From Polytrichum commune (lineage: Eukaryota > Streptophyta > Polytrichopsida > Polytrichales > Polytrichaceae), in contig OX485803.1 of assembly GCA_950295325.1 (NCBI GenBank), forward strand, positions 31,930,001-31,994,000: a stretch of DNA of 64,000 nt. The letters run 5' to 3'. Under the pieces are notes generated by a model. The model ran no database searches. It was not told the origin of the DNA and saw only the letters and a list, made by a program, of their open reading frames with translations. Positions 48,655 through 61,618 of the stretch are shown one piece after another. Made by a program: the position numbers and the translations under genes. Every line of letters begins with the position of its first letter. The first letter of the stretch is position 1.

Positions 48655-49157
48655 GGGCCACTTCACACACAAGACTGAGAGCCCGTGACCATTACACTTC
48701 AAGCGCTCTCATTGGTGGAAAAGGCGGAGCCGGTCCAAGTTCGCTTCACGCTACACTTGAAGGACCAACGGAGTCTGTGAATGCAAGATGGATGTAAAGT
48801 CTACACGGATTCCTACAATGGCATCGAATGGATCATGTTTCATGGTCACTTGGACTATTTTCAAAAACCACCTCTTGGAGGTAGGCCTAACACAAAACCG
48901 GGAGACCATGGCACTCCAAACACTCACAACCATTGGTTTATTCCACTTTGTCATGTGTGAGGACCCGCATGAATGGAGATTCATTGAAATAGCATTTGGT
49001 TGAGGACCCGGTCACATATGACTTCACACTACAATTGAGGGTCCGTGACCACACTACATGATTTTGGAAGGGTGTGTTGGGACGGCCTTTGAACACTTTT
49101 CTTTTGGGCTCTCACAATGTCATGGTCACGGCTCTTGGCTCGTGTGTGAAGTGGCCC
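48655..49157. mobile_element. 503-bp MITE-like element
   Basis: The left end GGGCCACTTCACACACAAGA and the inverted right end (reverse complement GGGCCACTTCACACACGAGC) match over about 40 bp, through GAGCCxGTGACCAT. No coding capacity. The flanks are TAA and TAG, compatible with a slightly degraded 3-bp target site as in PIF/Harbinger-type MITEs. The class is inference. Confidence 0.8.
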
Positions 49158-50640
49158 TAGGGCCTAAGCTGAAGGCCATTCCGTGTTCCGTATAGTTTGG
49201 CTTTTGGGTTACCCGGTTCGTATCCCCAGGTCCAATCACAGTGGGAGTGTATTCCAAAACGGACCGTGCTTATTTGTTGGCCGAATTCATGGTCGAGGTT
49301 GGAAGTTTGTGATCCCGGACACAAATATAGACACAACTTCTTAACAAAACGCTTGACCTTTTCATGTGAATAATAATGGAGTAGACTATAGGCCTTCCTT
49401 GTTTCAAGTGGCCGGCTTGGGCATCGGAGCATCACGTGGAATGATACATTTGATGTGCTTTATGTGTTGTGTGTGGCATAGAAGAAAGAACAATTTTTAA
49501 GACACGGGTTGGTTGGGCCCACTTTTTATATGCCATTTTGAAAGATGTATAGGGTTATTTTTATCAAATTCACGTAGGTGCTTGCCATGTTAGTCTTTAA
49601 CGTGTCGACTTTTGATAAGGATGTGGAATTTGAGGGGGTTTTAAGCAATGGAAGACTGCCATGTGGTGATGTATGTATTATATGCCCTGTATTGGGAGTA
49701 CATTCAAGATGAATCATTTATTGGTTTTTTTCCACTAGGGAAGAGTCTAAGCAATGACACGCCATCGACAATTCAACGAAGGTTCGATGTGTTGATTACA
49801 ATTTTTCCCATGGTCACACTTTGAAATGGATTCATGTGGGAATTTTAAATCCCTGCATAAGGGAGTCCACCACAAGGGTCTCAAAATTTTGGACTCTTAA
49901 ATGAATCCACCATGGTATCCACCATTCTGTAGAAAAATCACACCCCCCGTGGAATTCATCAGATGGGGTCTCAAAATTCAAACCCCATGAAAGCATGGGC
50001 TTGAAAATTCAAACCCCCATGAAACCTACCGTCATACAAGTGTGAAAAATCAAACCCCATGGCATGTGGAGATTTTGGGACCTCCATGAAGCCACCATCG
50101 TAGGGGTTTGAGAATTCAAACCCTATTAATCCACAACTCTTTTAGGTTTGAGAATAAACAGTAAAAGAAAATTATCTCTAGTCTTAGTTTAGGGAGAGGA
50201 AATACATCTTTCTACTTTCCTTTGTATGTTGGGAGGATGAGATATAGTTCATTTAAGCTTTAATTAATTGTATATATTTGAGATTTAAATATTTTCCAAT
50301 TATCTCTAGGTGGTCCATAGCAAAATTTAAACCTAAAAACTCCGACCCCCATGAGACAATATTTAAACCTAAAAACTCCGACCCCCATGAGACAATATTT
50401 AAACCCATGGAACCTACAATCATCCTTTAAAAAGAAAAATGAAACCCCATGATACTACATGTATGAATAGTCAAATCCCATGGGCATAGGGGTCAAAAAA
50501 GTTCAAACCACATGAACACATGGACCCCATTGCCCTCACCAACCATTGATACCAATCATATGAAATACATGCCCTCATAAAAGCCATGATATAATATCCA
50601 CCCATGAATCATATTGTAATATGATAATATTTTGATAAAT
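49158..50640. other. Intergenic with degenerate AAATTCAAACCCCATGAAA repeats
   Basis: From about 49900 to 50560 the phrase TTCAAACCCCATGAAA recurs in varied form every 40-60 bp. It includes an exact 36-bp tandem pair at 50325-50396 (starting ATTTAAACCTAAAAACTCCG). No gene seen. Confidence 0.6.
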
Positions 50641-50650
50641 TTTTGTAAAT

Positions 50651-50681
50651 TTTCTCTCTCTCTCTATAGAGAGAGAGAGAG
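50651..50681. repeat. (CT)n/(GA)n microsatellite palindrome
   Basis: CTCTCTCTCTCTATAGAGAG continues as GA repeats. It can fold on itself. It abuts the second copy of the dispersed repeat. Confidence 0.9.
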
Positions 50682-50898
50682 GGGAGATTTTTGGGCATAA
50701 TTGGTTGAGATCCAAGTGTTTGCAAGTCCAACCGGTTACATGTTGACATCCTTTGGTTTTCCTTTATTAAATTGGGGTATATTCTACACATTCTTCTAAA
50801 ATGATAGGTAATTTTCTTGCAGTCTTGAACTTCAACTGGTTATTTCTCAAACTCAACTGGTTCATCTGTAACTAACTGCCGGTTCTCCCCGATCATTG
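50682..50898. repeat. Dispersed repeat, copy 2
   Basis: Direct copy of 47962-48181 with about 12% differences, ending CGGTTCTCCCCGATCATTGG. Confidence 0.85.
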
Positions 50899-53800
50899 GA
50901 GAGAGAGAGGGAAACCCTTGAATTCTAATAAACCTAAAATCCTAAACCAACTTTTATGTCAAAAATAGATTTTGTGGACAACACCTTCATTACAAAGTGT
51001 TTTCTCAAACATTTTATCAAAGTTCCTCACCACCTAAAATAATCATTTGCAATAAATAAAACGCGTATTTAAGCATAATTGGACATATTTTCAAAATATG
51101 GACATTTTGGTTGCTTCAATTTATGGATGGAGTTGTCAATATACTTTGCATATACCTAAATTCATGGGATTTATATCAATCCTTAATGAATACTTTAGAG
51201 TACTTTAGAGTCTATTTTTGACATAAAAGTTGCCTAACTTCTATCACATGGATAATATTGTTGAGTTTCCTCAACACTCAAATGAACAATGGGCAAAAGA
51301 GCAACAATTGTTGTTTGTGTCATTAGTATTAGAGGCACGGGTAGATCACTCTAAGGCATTTTTGTGCACCACGTGCGGCTGGGGGTTTATTGTTTTGGGG
51401 CTATTTACCTTCAAGGGCTAAATTAAAGCCTCCCTATAATTACTTAAATTTCAAAAATGGCCCATTTGTTTGCACCCTTCGATTACTTATATTGTCCAAG
51501 TCACTGTAATTTTTTGTACTGTATATTCCTTTTAAGTCATTTTGGACAGACTGAAATTCCAATTATCATCCATCCCCGTGAGTCCTAAACCCATTTACAT
51601 ACCATACTAAACATACCTTCTAGGATCCTTATCTTCAACCCCTATATTAATTTTACAAAAAAATAATGGCCCACGTTTTATGTCCATCTAACTTACTTAT
51701 AATGGGATTGTCTATATTTAATGCCCCTTCATTATTTGGAATTCCTTTATAATTATTTATTTCAAATGATTTTAATCCTCTCTATATTATGACGCACATC
51801 ATTTTTATAATGCACTAAGTGATCTACCCGTGATTAGAGGCAAATATCTACGTTTTGAACATTCAACACTAGATGATGAAAACACCAAGAATGAAAAGCA
51901 CATTATAGGACTTGGTTCTCAAAGTTGCAAAGAATGAAATATGATTGTTGGGGCTTTCAGCACTAGATAATATATCATGGTTTTGTTCAAGAATGTTGGC
52001 ATAACATAACATAACATACAATAACAACTGATTTTTATGCATTGTAGCAAATACTATCATATCCATGGTAATGGTGATTTTTACCGGTCTCAACTAATGG
52101 ATGTTATAATAGCAAATTTTATTTTTCAACACCAATTTCTACCAGAGAGGTAATTTTCTTAGCCTACAGTTCAAACGTTGTTTAGCATTTTGTGAATTTA
52201 GTGTTTTATCTAATATGTGTTATTGTTCTTATATTTTATGTAGATTTAAAGAACAATGTCAATTGCTAATCGAATGATAACATTTTCTAAACACATTTGC
52301 ACAAATGTAACTTCTTAACCTCATTTGGTTATAGAAGGTTTCTATTGCAACATGTGTCACAATCCTAAATATGCAATCCAACATGTACATTTTGCACTAA
52401 GATTACAACTAATTTGTCTATTGGAATTGTTATGATGTATCTTGAAGAATATTGACTTCACACTTTTATTCAAATGTCAGAGGATTGATTGGTCAATCTA
52501 TCAAGAGGACAACAAATCTAGATGCTTCATTTGAATCAAAGACATGCATATCTTGGTTAACTTTTATTCTCTTAAATGGACTTGAAGAAAACATGGATGG
52601 GTGGATGTAGTGAAATATAATGTAGAACCTACTAGTTGTAATATAGATAGTAATGTTATATTGTGTGCACAAAATTCACTTCCATGTGAAACGGAAGCAA
52701 ATGCAAGTACTCCACTTAAAAAAATATATAATTTCTCAAATATTTGAAGAAATGTTGCGGGTCTAGCCGAGCCAAAATAAGTTAGAGTTATAGAAAAAAG
52801 ACTTGACAATGGTAGAATAGAAAAAACTTTGAATAACTTCCACTAGCAAATGTAGAAGAAATTGATGTTCAATTGCTTCAATGTACGAGTAAAATTTTAT
52901 TCATACATTTTTGAGACTTTATAAGAGACATGCCTCAAACTCTCTAATTGGCTACCTATCTATGCATCCAAGTTTCATCCACAATCTAACATTTACAATC
53001 TTACATCCATTTTGTCTTGTTTAATAATCTAGCATATTATACGTGATAAAAAAAAACGTCTAACAGTGATTTTATTTGACAATCTTGCTAAACAACTTGA
53101 AAAATATACTCAATGTACTTGGACAGTGTTATTTGATAATATTGCTTGATATTTTCAATCATGGTTTAGTTTTGTACAATCATCAAAGTATTTTTATAAA
53201 TTTGTAAATTTTCTCTATTCAATAAGTTTTAGAAATAATTTATCACATAGAAGTTTCATTCATAAATGCAATATTGAATGTAATTTACAACATAATACAA
53301 CATTGTAGGTGGTTGGATATTTGACACAATAACATATCTATTGGTTTATGAATTTTTTTTCCTCACCTTGAAAACATCCAATACATCACTTAATATATTA
53401 TTTATCATTGAATACACCAAAAGCTAAAAAACGATGGTTAGCTAGAAGTGAATCCAGAAGGATTGCATGATCTACATACAAATATTTTCATTAAATATCA
53501 CTATATGGAAATAGCTATTACTAATCCACAAAATCGACTTTGTGGATATTTTAATATCATCAATGAATATCCGATTATTTACAAAAACTTCCTTAAGAAT
53601 GATGACTTATAAGTAGATTGATTATAAAAAAAAATTCCCAAAAGATTGTTACTTCCAATCATGTTTATTAACTATTACATCTAGTTCAAGTCATTTTCTA
53701 CCAACAGAAAATTAAACTAAACTATGTCATCAACAATTCTCAATAATGAAATGATTACCTTATAACCATTTCTAAAATAGCAAGACAATCATTTAGTTGT

Positions 53801-53945
53801 TACAAAAACACAAAGATTTCTATGGAAAATGAATAATTATTAATCAACTTAAATAAACTAATCTAAACAACATTGTAATTTTAAATTCAAACAAAAAACT
53901 ATAAAATACAAAAACAAGAGTATTATTTTGAAGGTAATAGCATAA
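50899..53945. other. AT-rich desert, no gene seen
   Basis: Strongly AT-rich, with no open frame above about 80 codons. Some stretches near 52140-53600 resemble a heavily decayed coding element in composition, but no motif is recognisable. Confidence 0.5.
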
Positions 53946-56745
53946 GTGATAAAAAAATATTGAAGTCGGGGTCTGGGGGATGGCCGTGCTAAGGGCGGGT
54001 ATCTTAGGTACTTAGTCCCTTTCGCCGGTTTCAGTCCCAGATCAGCACTATCGCCCCTTAGTGCGCGGGTTCTCGTCTCTCGGGCCCCTCCAACGGCTTG
54101 CCGAGGCCTCGTTGGATTAGTTCCCTTCAAGTTGATTCTAACGTCACTTCAGCGCTAGATTCTAGGACTTGCCTTGTCCTAGGGGCAAAAATTTCCGGTT
54201 GTCATTTATTTATATGTATAATTTATACATCTCTTGGCAAGTGGTTTGCCGTCTTCGGTTCGGGACGGTCCTCACCTCCGCCAAGATGGGTCAGTGACCC
54301 CTGTCTAGTAAAAGTCTTATAAATTAACCTAGACACGGAGGCGGATTTGAAAACATGAACTGTTCTAAACCTAGTTATATGGGTGGCTGGTTGGATGGTC
54401 TTATTACCTTTCCCCCTAGCCCCCCGAATTCTTAGAGTAAGCACTATCCTAAGCCGTTAAAGACAATCATCTTACGGCTACTTTTTATTCTAAGATATTT
54501 GGATTTATGGCCTGGCGTCTCGCATCCATCTAGCTACACTACTATAGTACTGATATTTTTGCATTCGATTCAGTAGTTTGGGTCTCTCCAATGTTGGTTT
54601 GCGAGGCTGCAGTTTCAACTCCTCGCGCTGCTCTAGGTTCCCGCAGTACTTAAAGTACTCTCGTCGTAGCCATCTGCATCGCGGGACCCACGCTCCCGCT
54701 TCTTCATTCGGGAAATTCTACCTCCGATTATGAAGCTGGTCCCGAACGATCCACAACTTGTGATTGTGGTTATCAATTGTCTGGATGATTTGATAGATCG
54801 CCCAGGATGTCTGCGTTTTAGTTGAATGTCGCGTATGGCTTGTTTTATCCACGCCGGAATTGTTCCCATTACGCCCAGCATTATCGTGCGAAACCTTATC
54901 GTGTCTTTTCGTCCTTATTACTTCATAGAGCGGATACTTACAGCTGTTGCAAAATAAATGCTTAATTGTTTCTCGCTTCCGTTCGCGACAGTTATCGCAG
55001 TATATCTTGCTACGTCGAGTCCACGTACTCACCACCGACTTTACCGGTAACACGTTGAATGTGGCTGCTATCATCGTCTTATATTCGGGCATACTCAGGC
55101 ATGAAATTCGTATCCATTTGCGGCTTCCTGCCGCCTGGGCCCCATCATGCGCAAATTGTTTCGAGGCAATTTTTTCCACGATCTCGAGTCCATCTCAATA
55201 TCGTACCGCCTCTTTTGTATATTCTTTCAGCTCGAGTTCCTCATTATCCAGCATTGCTTGCGCATTCGGGCCCATCTTGTTGTTCAGATTGTCAATTATC
55301 TTTACCTTCCCAAGACCTTCGAGGTCCTCGTTGCGGATATCCACCTTAAATAAACTTTCTGCCATAATTTGCACTCCTAGGGCCTAACAAGCGTGATATA
55401 GAAACGCGATATAGGTTCAACATTTACCTTTACTGCGCGTTTTTATCTTACGTCTTGCTTTCGGATCCGTTCGGGTCGGTTCTCAATACGCGGGCCCTTT
55501 CGTTTGCGTATTGATGTCGCATATCGGGTTCCCGTAGACCACATCCCAATCCATGAAGATCTTCCCGCGCGGGGCCCGTGTTATCCTTACCGCCGTTCGG
55601 GCCTCCTCTACCATATGCCTGAATAACGTTCTTACTTGCGGATCTATGTTATTTATAAAGGCGCAAGCCGTATTCACTAACATCGAGTCTCAAATAGTCC
55701 GAAAGTTCAGTAGTCTCAGCCTAAGATGGTTCGTATTCATCTCGAGCTGCCGTTTCTTTCCTCGTTTCGCCGGCCACCCGAGTATCCTTCGCGCCGCTCC
55801 TTGTTGGATCTTGGTTGTTTCATCTAGGATATCGTTAGACGGCGGGCTCATTAGACACAATATTTCGATTAGTGGTATCGCCGCCTACGACAGAAAATCA
55901 ACTAGACCACCCTCACCTTAAACTTAGTAAGGGCTCGTTTTCCTTCGTGCGCTTCTCGCCTCTCCTCGTTCGGCCCGTGAGGCAAAGTTGGCTTCTGGTT
56001 GGTTTTCGCTGACGCCGAGGCCTTATGCTTTCCAAAATACTTAAATGTTTCCGATCCCTCCAGCTGCGGGATCGCTTCGCCACACAGGTTGAAGTTTTCA
56101 AGGGTTTCGTCCTCCCCTCTACCCCCTACAAATTCGCGCCCCGCCGCCCCAGTACGCGTATTTGTGAATCCCGAACTTCATCCCTACCCATTCTGCAAAG
56201 TCGCTATGGATTTCAGCCATCTTCCGAATATCCTCCTTCGTATCCGCTATACGAACCTTGTCGTCCATATAATCTATTTTCTTATCTCGATTTTCGCGAT
56301 CGAACACCCCTTACATTCCTTCGCTATCCATTTAGCTACCGTTTCTTTTACCACCACGAACGTTAAGGGACTGATAGTGTTGTCTTGTGAAACCCCCCTC
56401 GTAATAATAATCAATTCGGACGCATCCCCATTCACAATAAGCCGCACTTGATTTCCACTCGCCGTCTTCTTCCACATTTTGCGTAGAGTCGGGTATATAG
56501 GCCGAATATCGATGGTCTTTATTATCAGACCTAACGGGAGCAACGTGAACGTCCTTTTGAAGTTGGTAAACAAGCAGTATAGCTTGTTTCATTTCTGCCT
56601 GCTACCTTCCAAAATTGCCATTAATTTGAAATTCGTGTCCCGGCACCCCGCTACTCCGGGATTCACCCCATGATCCCCATCCGAAACATGAAGGACGTGT
56701 GCGAGTACGCTCTTCGCACTGTTTCTTTCATCGACTCATAGGCAA
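53946..56745 (-). mobile_element. LINE B: GC-rich, animal-type non-LTR retrotransposon relic
   Basis: About 2.8 kb much richer in GC than both flanks. On the minus strand it reads the C-terminal part of an RT, a Cys/His domain and a GC-rich non-coding tail (54600-53946). It is 5'-truncated near 56745 and broken by many frameshifts. Its motifs differ entirely from LINE A. They match my knowledge of LINEs common in arthropods, cnidarians and fish (GVxQxxxISPL, YMDD, GMKFGI, ETIxHL, RHDxV, GVMGTIP). Confidence 0.75.
54633..56592 (-). pseudogene. LINE B reverse transcriptase and C-terminal domain
   Basis: In order on the minus strand: RGVSQDNTISPLTFVVVKE (about 56390, motif B), a frame change, IDYMDDKVRIADTKEDI (about 56275, motif C), AEWVGMKFGIHKYAYWG, a thumb-like segment IQQGAARRILGWPAKRGKK (about 55800), IYCDNCRERKRETIKHLFC followed by RHDKVS (about 55000, Cys/His finger), then MLGVMGTIPAWIKQAIRDI (about 54880). 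At least four frame changes and stops separate these, so it is non-functional. Confidence 0.75.
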
Positions 56746-58000
56746 AGAATGTTATGTACTTGCTCAATATTGAATTATATATATTTTATGAATTTGATAA
56801 AAAATGATATTTTCAATTATTGTGCATAAAATATTTTATGAATTTGATCTAATTTATGTATTTGTATACATTTTATACGACATGTTTATGGCCAATAAAA
56901 CTTAAATAAATGTTTTATTAATTTTATTATAAATTTTGATCATTACTTTCGTTTACTAGAAGATGAATAAAAATTTAAATATCACTTAAATTCTTTGATA
57001 ATACATATCTTAAAATGTAGAATGAAATATCATAATGATAGCTATACAAACATCTTTTAATATAGAAAATAATACATGTATATGCTTAAATTGTTTTTAA
57101 AAGACACTATTGGGGATCCTTCAATTAAAACTCTAACACACAAATTTTGGAATTTTCTATAAAAAAAATAGAAAAAATAAATAAATAATCATTTTATTTA
57201 TATGATATGCATTTCTCTTAATAGATAGTATCTGCTAAAATTATTTGTTTAAAATATAAATAAAGAATTTAACTATCGAACATTGTTTGTTTGTATTATT
57301 CATGAGGTATAAATTAATCAAATAAAATTTTATCATCAAATATGTGGTTAGAAATTTTACATAAAATGATGACTTTGCTACAAGTATTATATTCTCAAAG
57401 TAATGAAATTTTATATTTAAAAATAGTATAAATTCTAATTGGATTCAAATTTAAAAGCGAAGGTTATATTAAATTCATTAATAATTGATTAAGTTAGAAT
57501 CAATATTCATAATTAAAGAAAATTAAGTTTCTACAAAAAAATAATATCCATATAATTTAAATTAATAAATTATATATTTGATTCAAGCTATTAATCTTCA
57601 TAATCAAATAGTTTACTAGTATATTGAAAGGGAACAATTTTGAGAAGGTCTAACTTAACTGTCTTTTAAGTAAGTGCAATTAAAATGTAAGTCATACAAA
57701 ATTTATAGAGAGAGAGAGGGGCTCCCATGAAATTTCTAGATAGAGTAGATAGCTTATGTATTATTGAAAGCCTCCTTGGGAACGCCTCCAGGACAAAGGC
57801 TAAATTGGGCACTGATCTAAATTGGATATTAGTTTAAATTTGTAACATATTTTTATTAATTGATTGCACTTTGTGTAAGTGGCTAAATTTGTGCATTTTA
57901 TATTTTTTAAGCCTAGTCTTTAGCTACATTAAGAAGTATTTTTTGGCAATTTATGTGCATTTGCTTTAAACTCGTTCACGGACCCAAAGGGTCTTCCGGT
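56746..58000. other. AT-rich desert, no gene seen
   Basis: Very AT-rich. A short GA microsatellite lies near 57708. No coding sequence recognised. Confidence 0.5.
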
Positions 58001-58223
58001 AGCATTGCTACTTAATGTTATGAATGGTTGTATTCATCGATATATCTTTCTAACTCGGTCAAAGTGTCAACTTCAATATCCAAGAAATTGCGTTTTGTAT
58101 CATCGTCCTCATTTTCAATTGTTTATTTTATATTCTTTTGCACCTTCTTATATGAAGGCGAAACCAACTCTACATCGTCATCAACCCTCATTCTCTTCAC
58201 TTGTAACTTCACCCTTATTCTTA

Positions 58224-59267
58224 TTACTCGTATATTATTCTCATATTCACCCTTATTCTTATATTGAACTCAACCTCCTCATTCCCAGTCAAATTGATGC
58301 GAGTTTTCTGCTCTCTTAGAATTATGCGATTGAAAGACATCAAGAGGTTTTTGATGGACTCGGTTGGATACCTGCTGCCATCAACCTTGCAAACCATAAA
58401 AAAGAACTTGCTAAGAATCACACCAAGTTCCTGTAGTAGAATCTTTTCTACAGGGATATCAGTGGCGATATTCATGTGCCTACGCCAAGCATTAAATCTA
58501 TTGATACACCACCTCTCGTTTCGGTAACTGTTCGATTCATCGCCATTTTGGACACTATTGAAATCCTCTTGATCTAAATCCAGAAATTCCGAGGAAGATG
58601 GAACAATCGCATGTGCCACATGCACAACAAGGTCTTGTGAGAATCTATCTTGGAGTGGAAGCTCACTAACATGCACTGGAATCTTCCTAAGATGCACAGA
58701 ACTAGAGCTTGGATTGCCATCACTTCTTGTCCCATTTATGAAGGTAGCATTTACGGATGCAACAGTTGTGAGATTTGCACACACAGTAGTGTTCACAAAC
58801 ACTGGTGCATTCAAAGCATTGGGAATAGTGTTGCTTCTCACAATGTTCGAATCAACACCATCAATACGAACATCTGAGGATGGAGGTGCATCAATACAAA
58901 CAGTTTGCACACTTGAAACAACATTATGGCTATCACTCAACAAAACGCCATCTGCACCACAAGCAAACTGTGATGAATTCAACAAAGATGTTTCTGATGG
59001 AACATAGATCTCTTCGACACTGTGTGAATCACGATGCACAGGAGCTTGTCCTCGTCCTCGACCTCGACTGCGCCTTCTAGAACCACGAAACCTAGTGCCA
59101 GAACGTCTATTTTTTCTACCCCTTGAAGCACCAATTTCTAACGGCCTCTCCAACTCATCGTCATCACTAAACAACTTGAATGACGGCATAGGCTGATGTT
59201 GCTCAACGTCACCATCCTCCTGATTACCTTCCATGACAGTGACAAGATTGGCAGACAACAAAGACAC
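58224..59267 (-). CDS. Putative DUF3504/Crypton-type domain protein
   Basis: An uninterrupted 347-codon frame. The real start may be the second Met (MEGNQEDG, 11 codons in). Residues ~50-75 are strongly basic (RGSRRRSRGRGRG). The middle is Ser/Val/Asn-rich and looks disordered. Residues ~255-330 look globular: RWCINRFNAWRRHMNI, then LGVILSKFFFMVCKVDGSRY, PTESIKNLL and FNRIILREQKTRINL. This resembles the W-x-V-x-x-F-x-x-W ... F-x-x-E/V-R-K-x-D-G-x-x-Y-P-P pattern of DUF3504, the core-binding region of Crypton tyrosine recombinases and of ZMYM/QRICH1 proteins. After about residue 330 the match ends at a small AGAATAAGGGTGAA repeat, and no catalytic recombinase domain follows. It is probably a truncated relic or a domesticated N-terminal half. 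The assignment is by pattern memory only. Confidence 0.5.
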   Translation of the reverse strand: MSLLSANLVTVMEGNQEDGDVEQHQPMPSFKLFSDDDELERPLEIGASRGRKNRRSGTRFRGSRRRSRGRGRGQAPVHRDSHSVEEIYVPSETSLLNSSQFACGADGVLLSDSHNVVSSVQTVCIDAPPSSDVRIDGVDSNIVRSNTIPNALNAPVFVNTTVCANLTTVASVNATFINGTRSDGNPSSSSVHLRKIPVHVSELPLQDRFSQDLVVHVAHAIVPSSSEFLDLDQEDFNSVQNGDESNSYRNERWCINRFNAWRRHMNIATDIPVEKILLQELGVILSKFFFMVCKVDGSRYPTESIKNLLMSFNRIILREQKTRINLTGNEEVEFNIRIRVNMRIIYE

Positions 59268-61209
59268 AACTGATAGAACACAAAAAATAAAAACTGATAA
59301 TAGAAATGTTGGAGATCATAGCTTTGTTAGGATTATTAAATGATGGCAGTTTCTCTATAATGAAGCACACATAACGCAATGCACAAACAAGGTGAGTAGG
59401 ACACATTCAAAAAGTAGGGCTTAAATAACTATGTAAAATGTGCACCCTAAACCTCGAGGGAGGGCGGAAAAAATTTAAATGCCCACAATCTACAATCAAG
59501 TTAGCCACCAAATCAATGACTTATTGATTGAGCGTGTCAAATAATTCAACATTTTAATCATAATTTTAATATATCTTATTAGATTTTTTTGATATATCAA
59601 CACTTTTGGTTATTCCAAGTTTTAATATATTACATATATTTATTTATAAATGTATGTATATTTATTTTAAAAATCCTCATCTTTATATCATTTTTTCATC
59701 ATAATATAAAATTAATTAAGTTTCATAACCTAAAAGGAAAAAAAATTATCATAAATATCATCTAAAAATTAAATTTTAATGAACATTTTATAATTACAAT
59801 TATAATATAATTATAATATACGTAGAGCATTCAAATAAAACATCAAATTTTGATCCAAATTTTTAATATAATACAATTTTCTATTACATTTTGTGAATTT
59901 GAGTAACAAGATGCACATTTTTAAATTATATAAATAAAATATTTTAATATAAAATTTCAAATTCACTTGTCAAGTTTTCGACAATTTTTTTAAATGGTGC
60001 TTATTTAATTATTAATCCTAATACAAAAGGAAGATTTTTTTCTTTGCCTCAACATTAAACAAAGGATTGTATCTATATTTGCTAACACTATGATGTATTA
60101 TAAAATATCTTTGCTCACATACTAAGGCCTCACTAAGAAGTACACCCTCACTAACAACCGCAATGGAGGCACTTGGATCACCCATGAACATTGGTACCTA
60201 CGATATTTCAAGATGAGTTGATGACGGGTAGACCCTATGACCTCCATGATAATGATTGGGTGGACTATAATGGACAATTTTGTTCCTTGCCCGTTTTTTT
60301 CAAGATTACGCTTCATTTGTTCTTAGCTCTTTGCCACAAGGTTAAACTTAATTTTTTTTTCTTTATTTTTTTCTTAAGCTTATGCTTTCTTTGTTATTTG
60401 TTTTTTTTGTCTCTAATTTGGAAATTATGGCTATGTATTTTTTTTTATTTGGCTTACAACACTTCTTCTTCAACAAAATTTTAGACTCTTATTCAAAAAA
60501 TTACATATGTTTTTCAAATGCAATTCTTTCTTAGGTTTATAGGGACTACAATTTATGAAAATGTGTGCAAGTCTTGATGTATGATGTTTCTTGTAGATCT
60601 TTTTGTGTTCTCATCATTTAGCTACATTCTCTTACATCATTTTTGTTGTCTTAATGTTGTGTTTCAATGCAGCTAACTAAAGATGCCACTAGGATTTGTA
60701 ACATATGCTAAATATTGTGCCTTCCTTTAGGATTTTATAATCACTTCATAATTTAATTCCTCATTTTTAGGGTATCTATTATCATATCATCATCTAGATT
60801 GTCATTATCCTAACATTTGTGTATCTCTACTTCTTTTTTTTCTTCGCACAAATAAAATAAAGAGTGACATTTACCGAACTTCTTCAATCATTATCCCTTT
60901 TGCACAAGATTTGAAATTCTAATGGATACTCTCATTGTATATAACTAGCTCATATTCGTGGAGTCTAGGCTTTTTGCATCCATGCATATCAATTATTATC
61001 TCGGATAAACATAACCCCAACACCCATGCAATCATATATCTTCCATGCTCATACATACCCATCATATGCACATATGTAGATTCCCATGCTCATAAGCCTC
61101 CATGAACCGCCATCATGTCCCTGTGGAATACTGTGGGGAAAAAGATGGATTTTCTTTTTATTTCTTATTAAACTTGATCGTATCATGCCCATGCTATGTC
61201 ACCACCTTG
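59268..61209. other. Intergenic, AT-rich, no gene seen
   Basis: 59500-60120 is extremely AT-rich. An open + stretch at 60191-60484 has no recognisable motif. The presumed promoter of the minus-strand gene lies just above 59267. Confidence 0.45.
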
Positions 61210-61618
61210 GCTTCATCACCCTAACATTACCATACCCAATGGTATTTACTCAGTTTAGGAAATCGAGGCCCTGCAGTCGGGTGCCAGACTGTACCCTGTT
61301 TTTTCGATCCCTGCGCTGCCGGGTCACCCTGTGCGCGAAGCCGGACCCATCCATGCCCCGGCCTGTACCCGTCCATGTCGCCAGCCTGTAACGGACCCCG
61401 CCACGCTAGCAGCCATGGCAACTGCCACAGTGGCCGCCACGCTGGCCACCCGTTCAAGGGGACGGCTCATCCCGACTCCCGATGGCACAATGAACCTCCC
61501 ATCAGGAGGACATGCCTTGCATCATGCCATTCTCATGGATGCAAAATCATGTGGACCATCACCCACATCCATCGATGGGTGGTAAGCTAATCAGCCTCGG
61601 GGATTGGGCTCTCCATAG

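Noticed and set aside
49900-50560. CRISPR-like spaced repeats
   Set aside because: Repeats are degenerate and irregularly spaced, and the genome is eukaryotic.
54947-56451. Several plus-strand frames of 100-150 codons
   Set aside because: They overlap the minus-strand LINE B relic, which carries the recognisable motifs.
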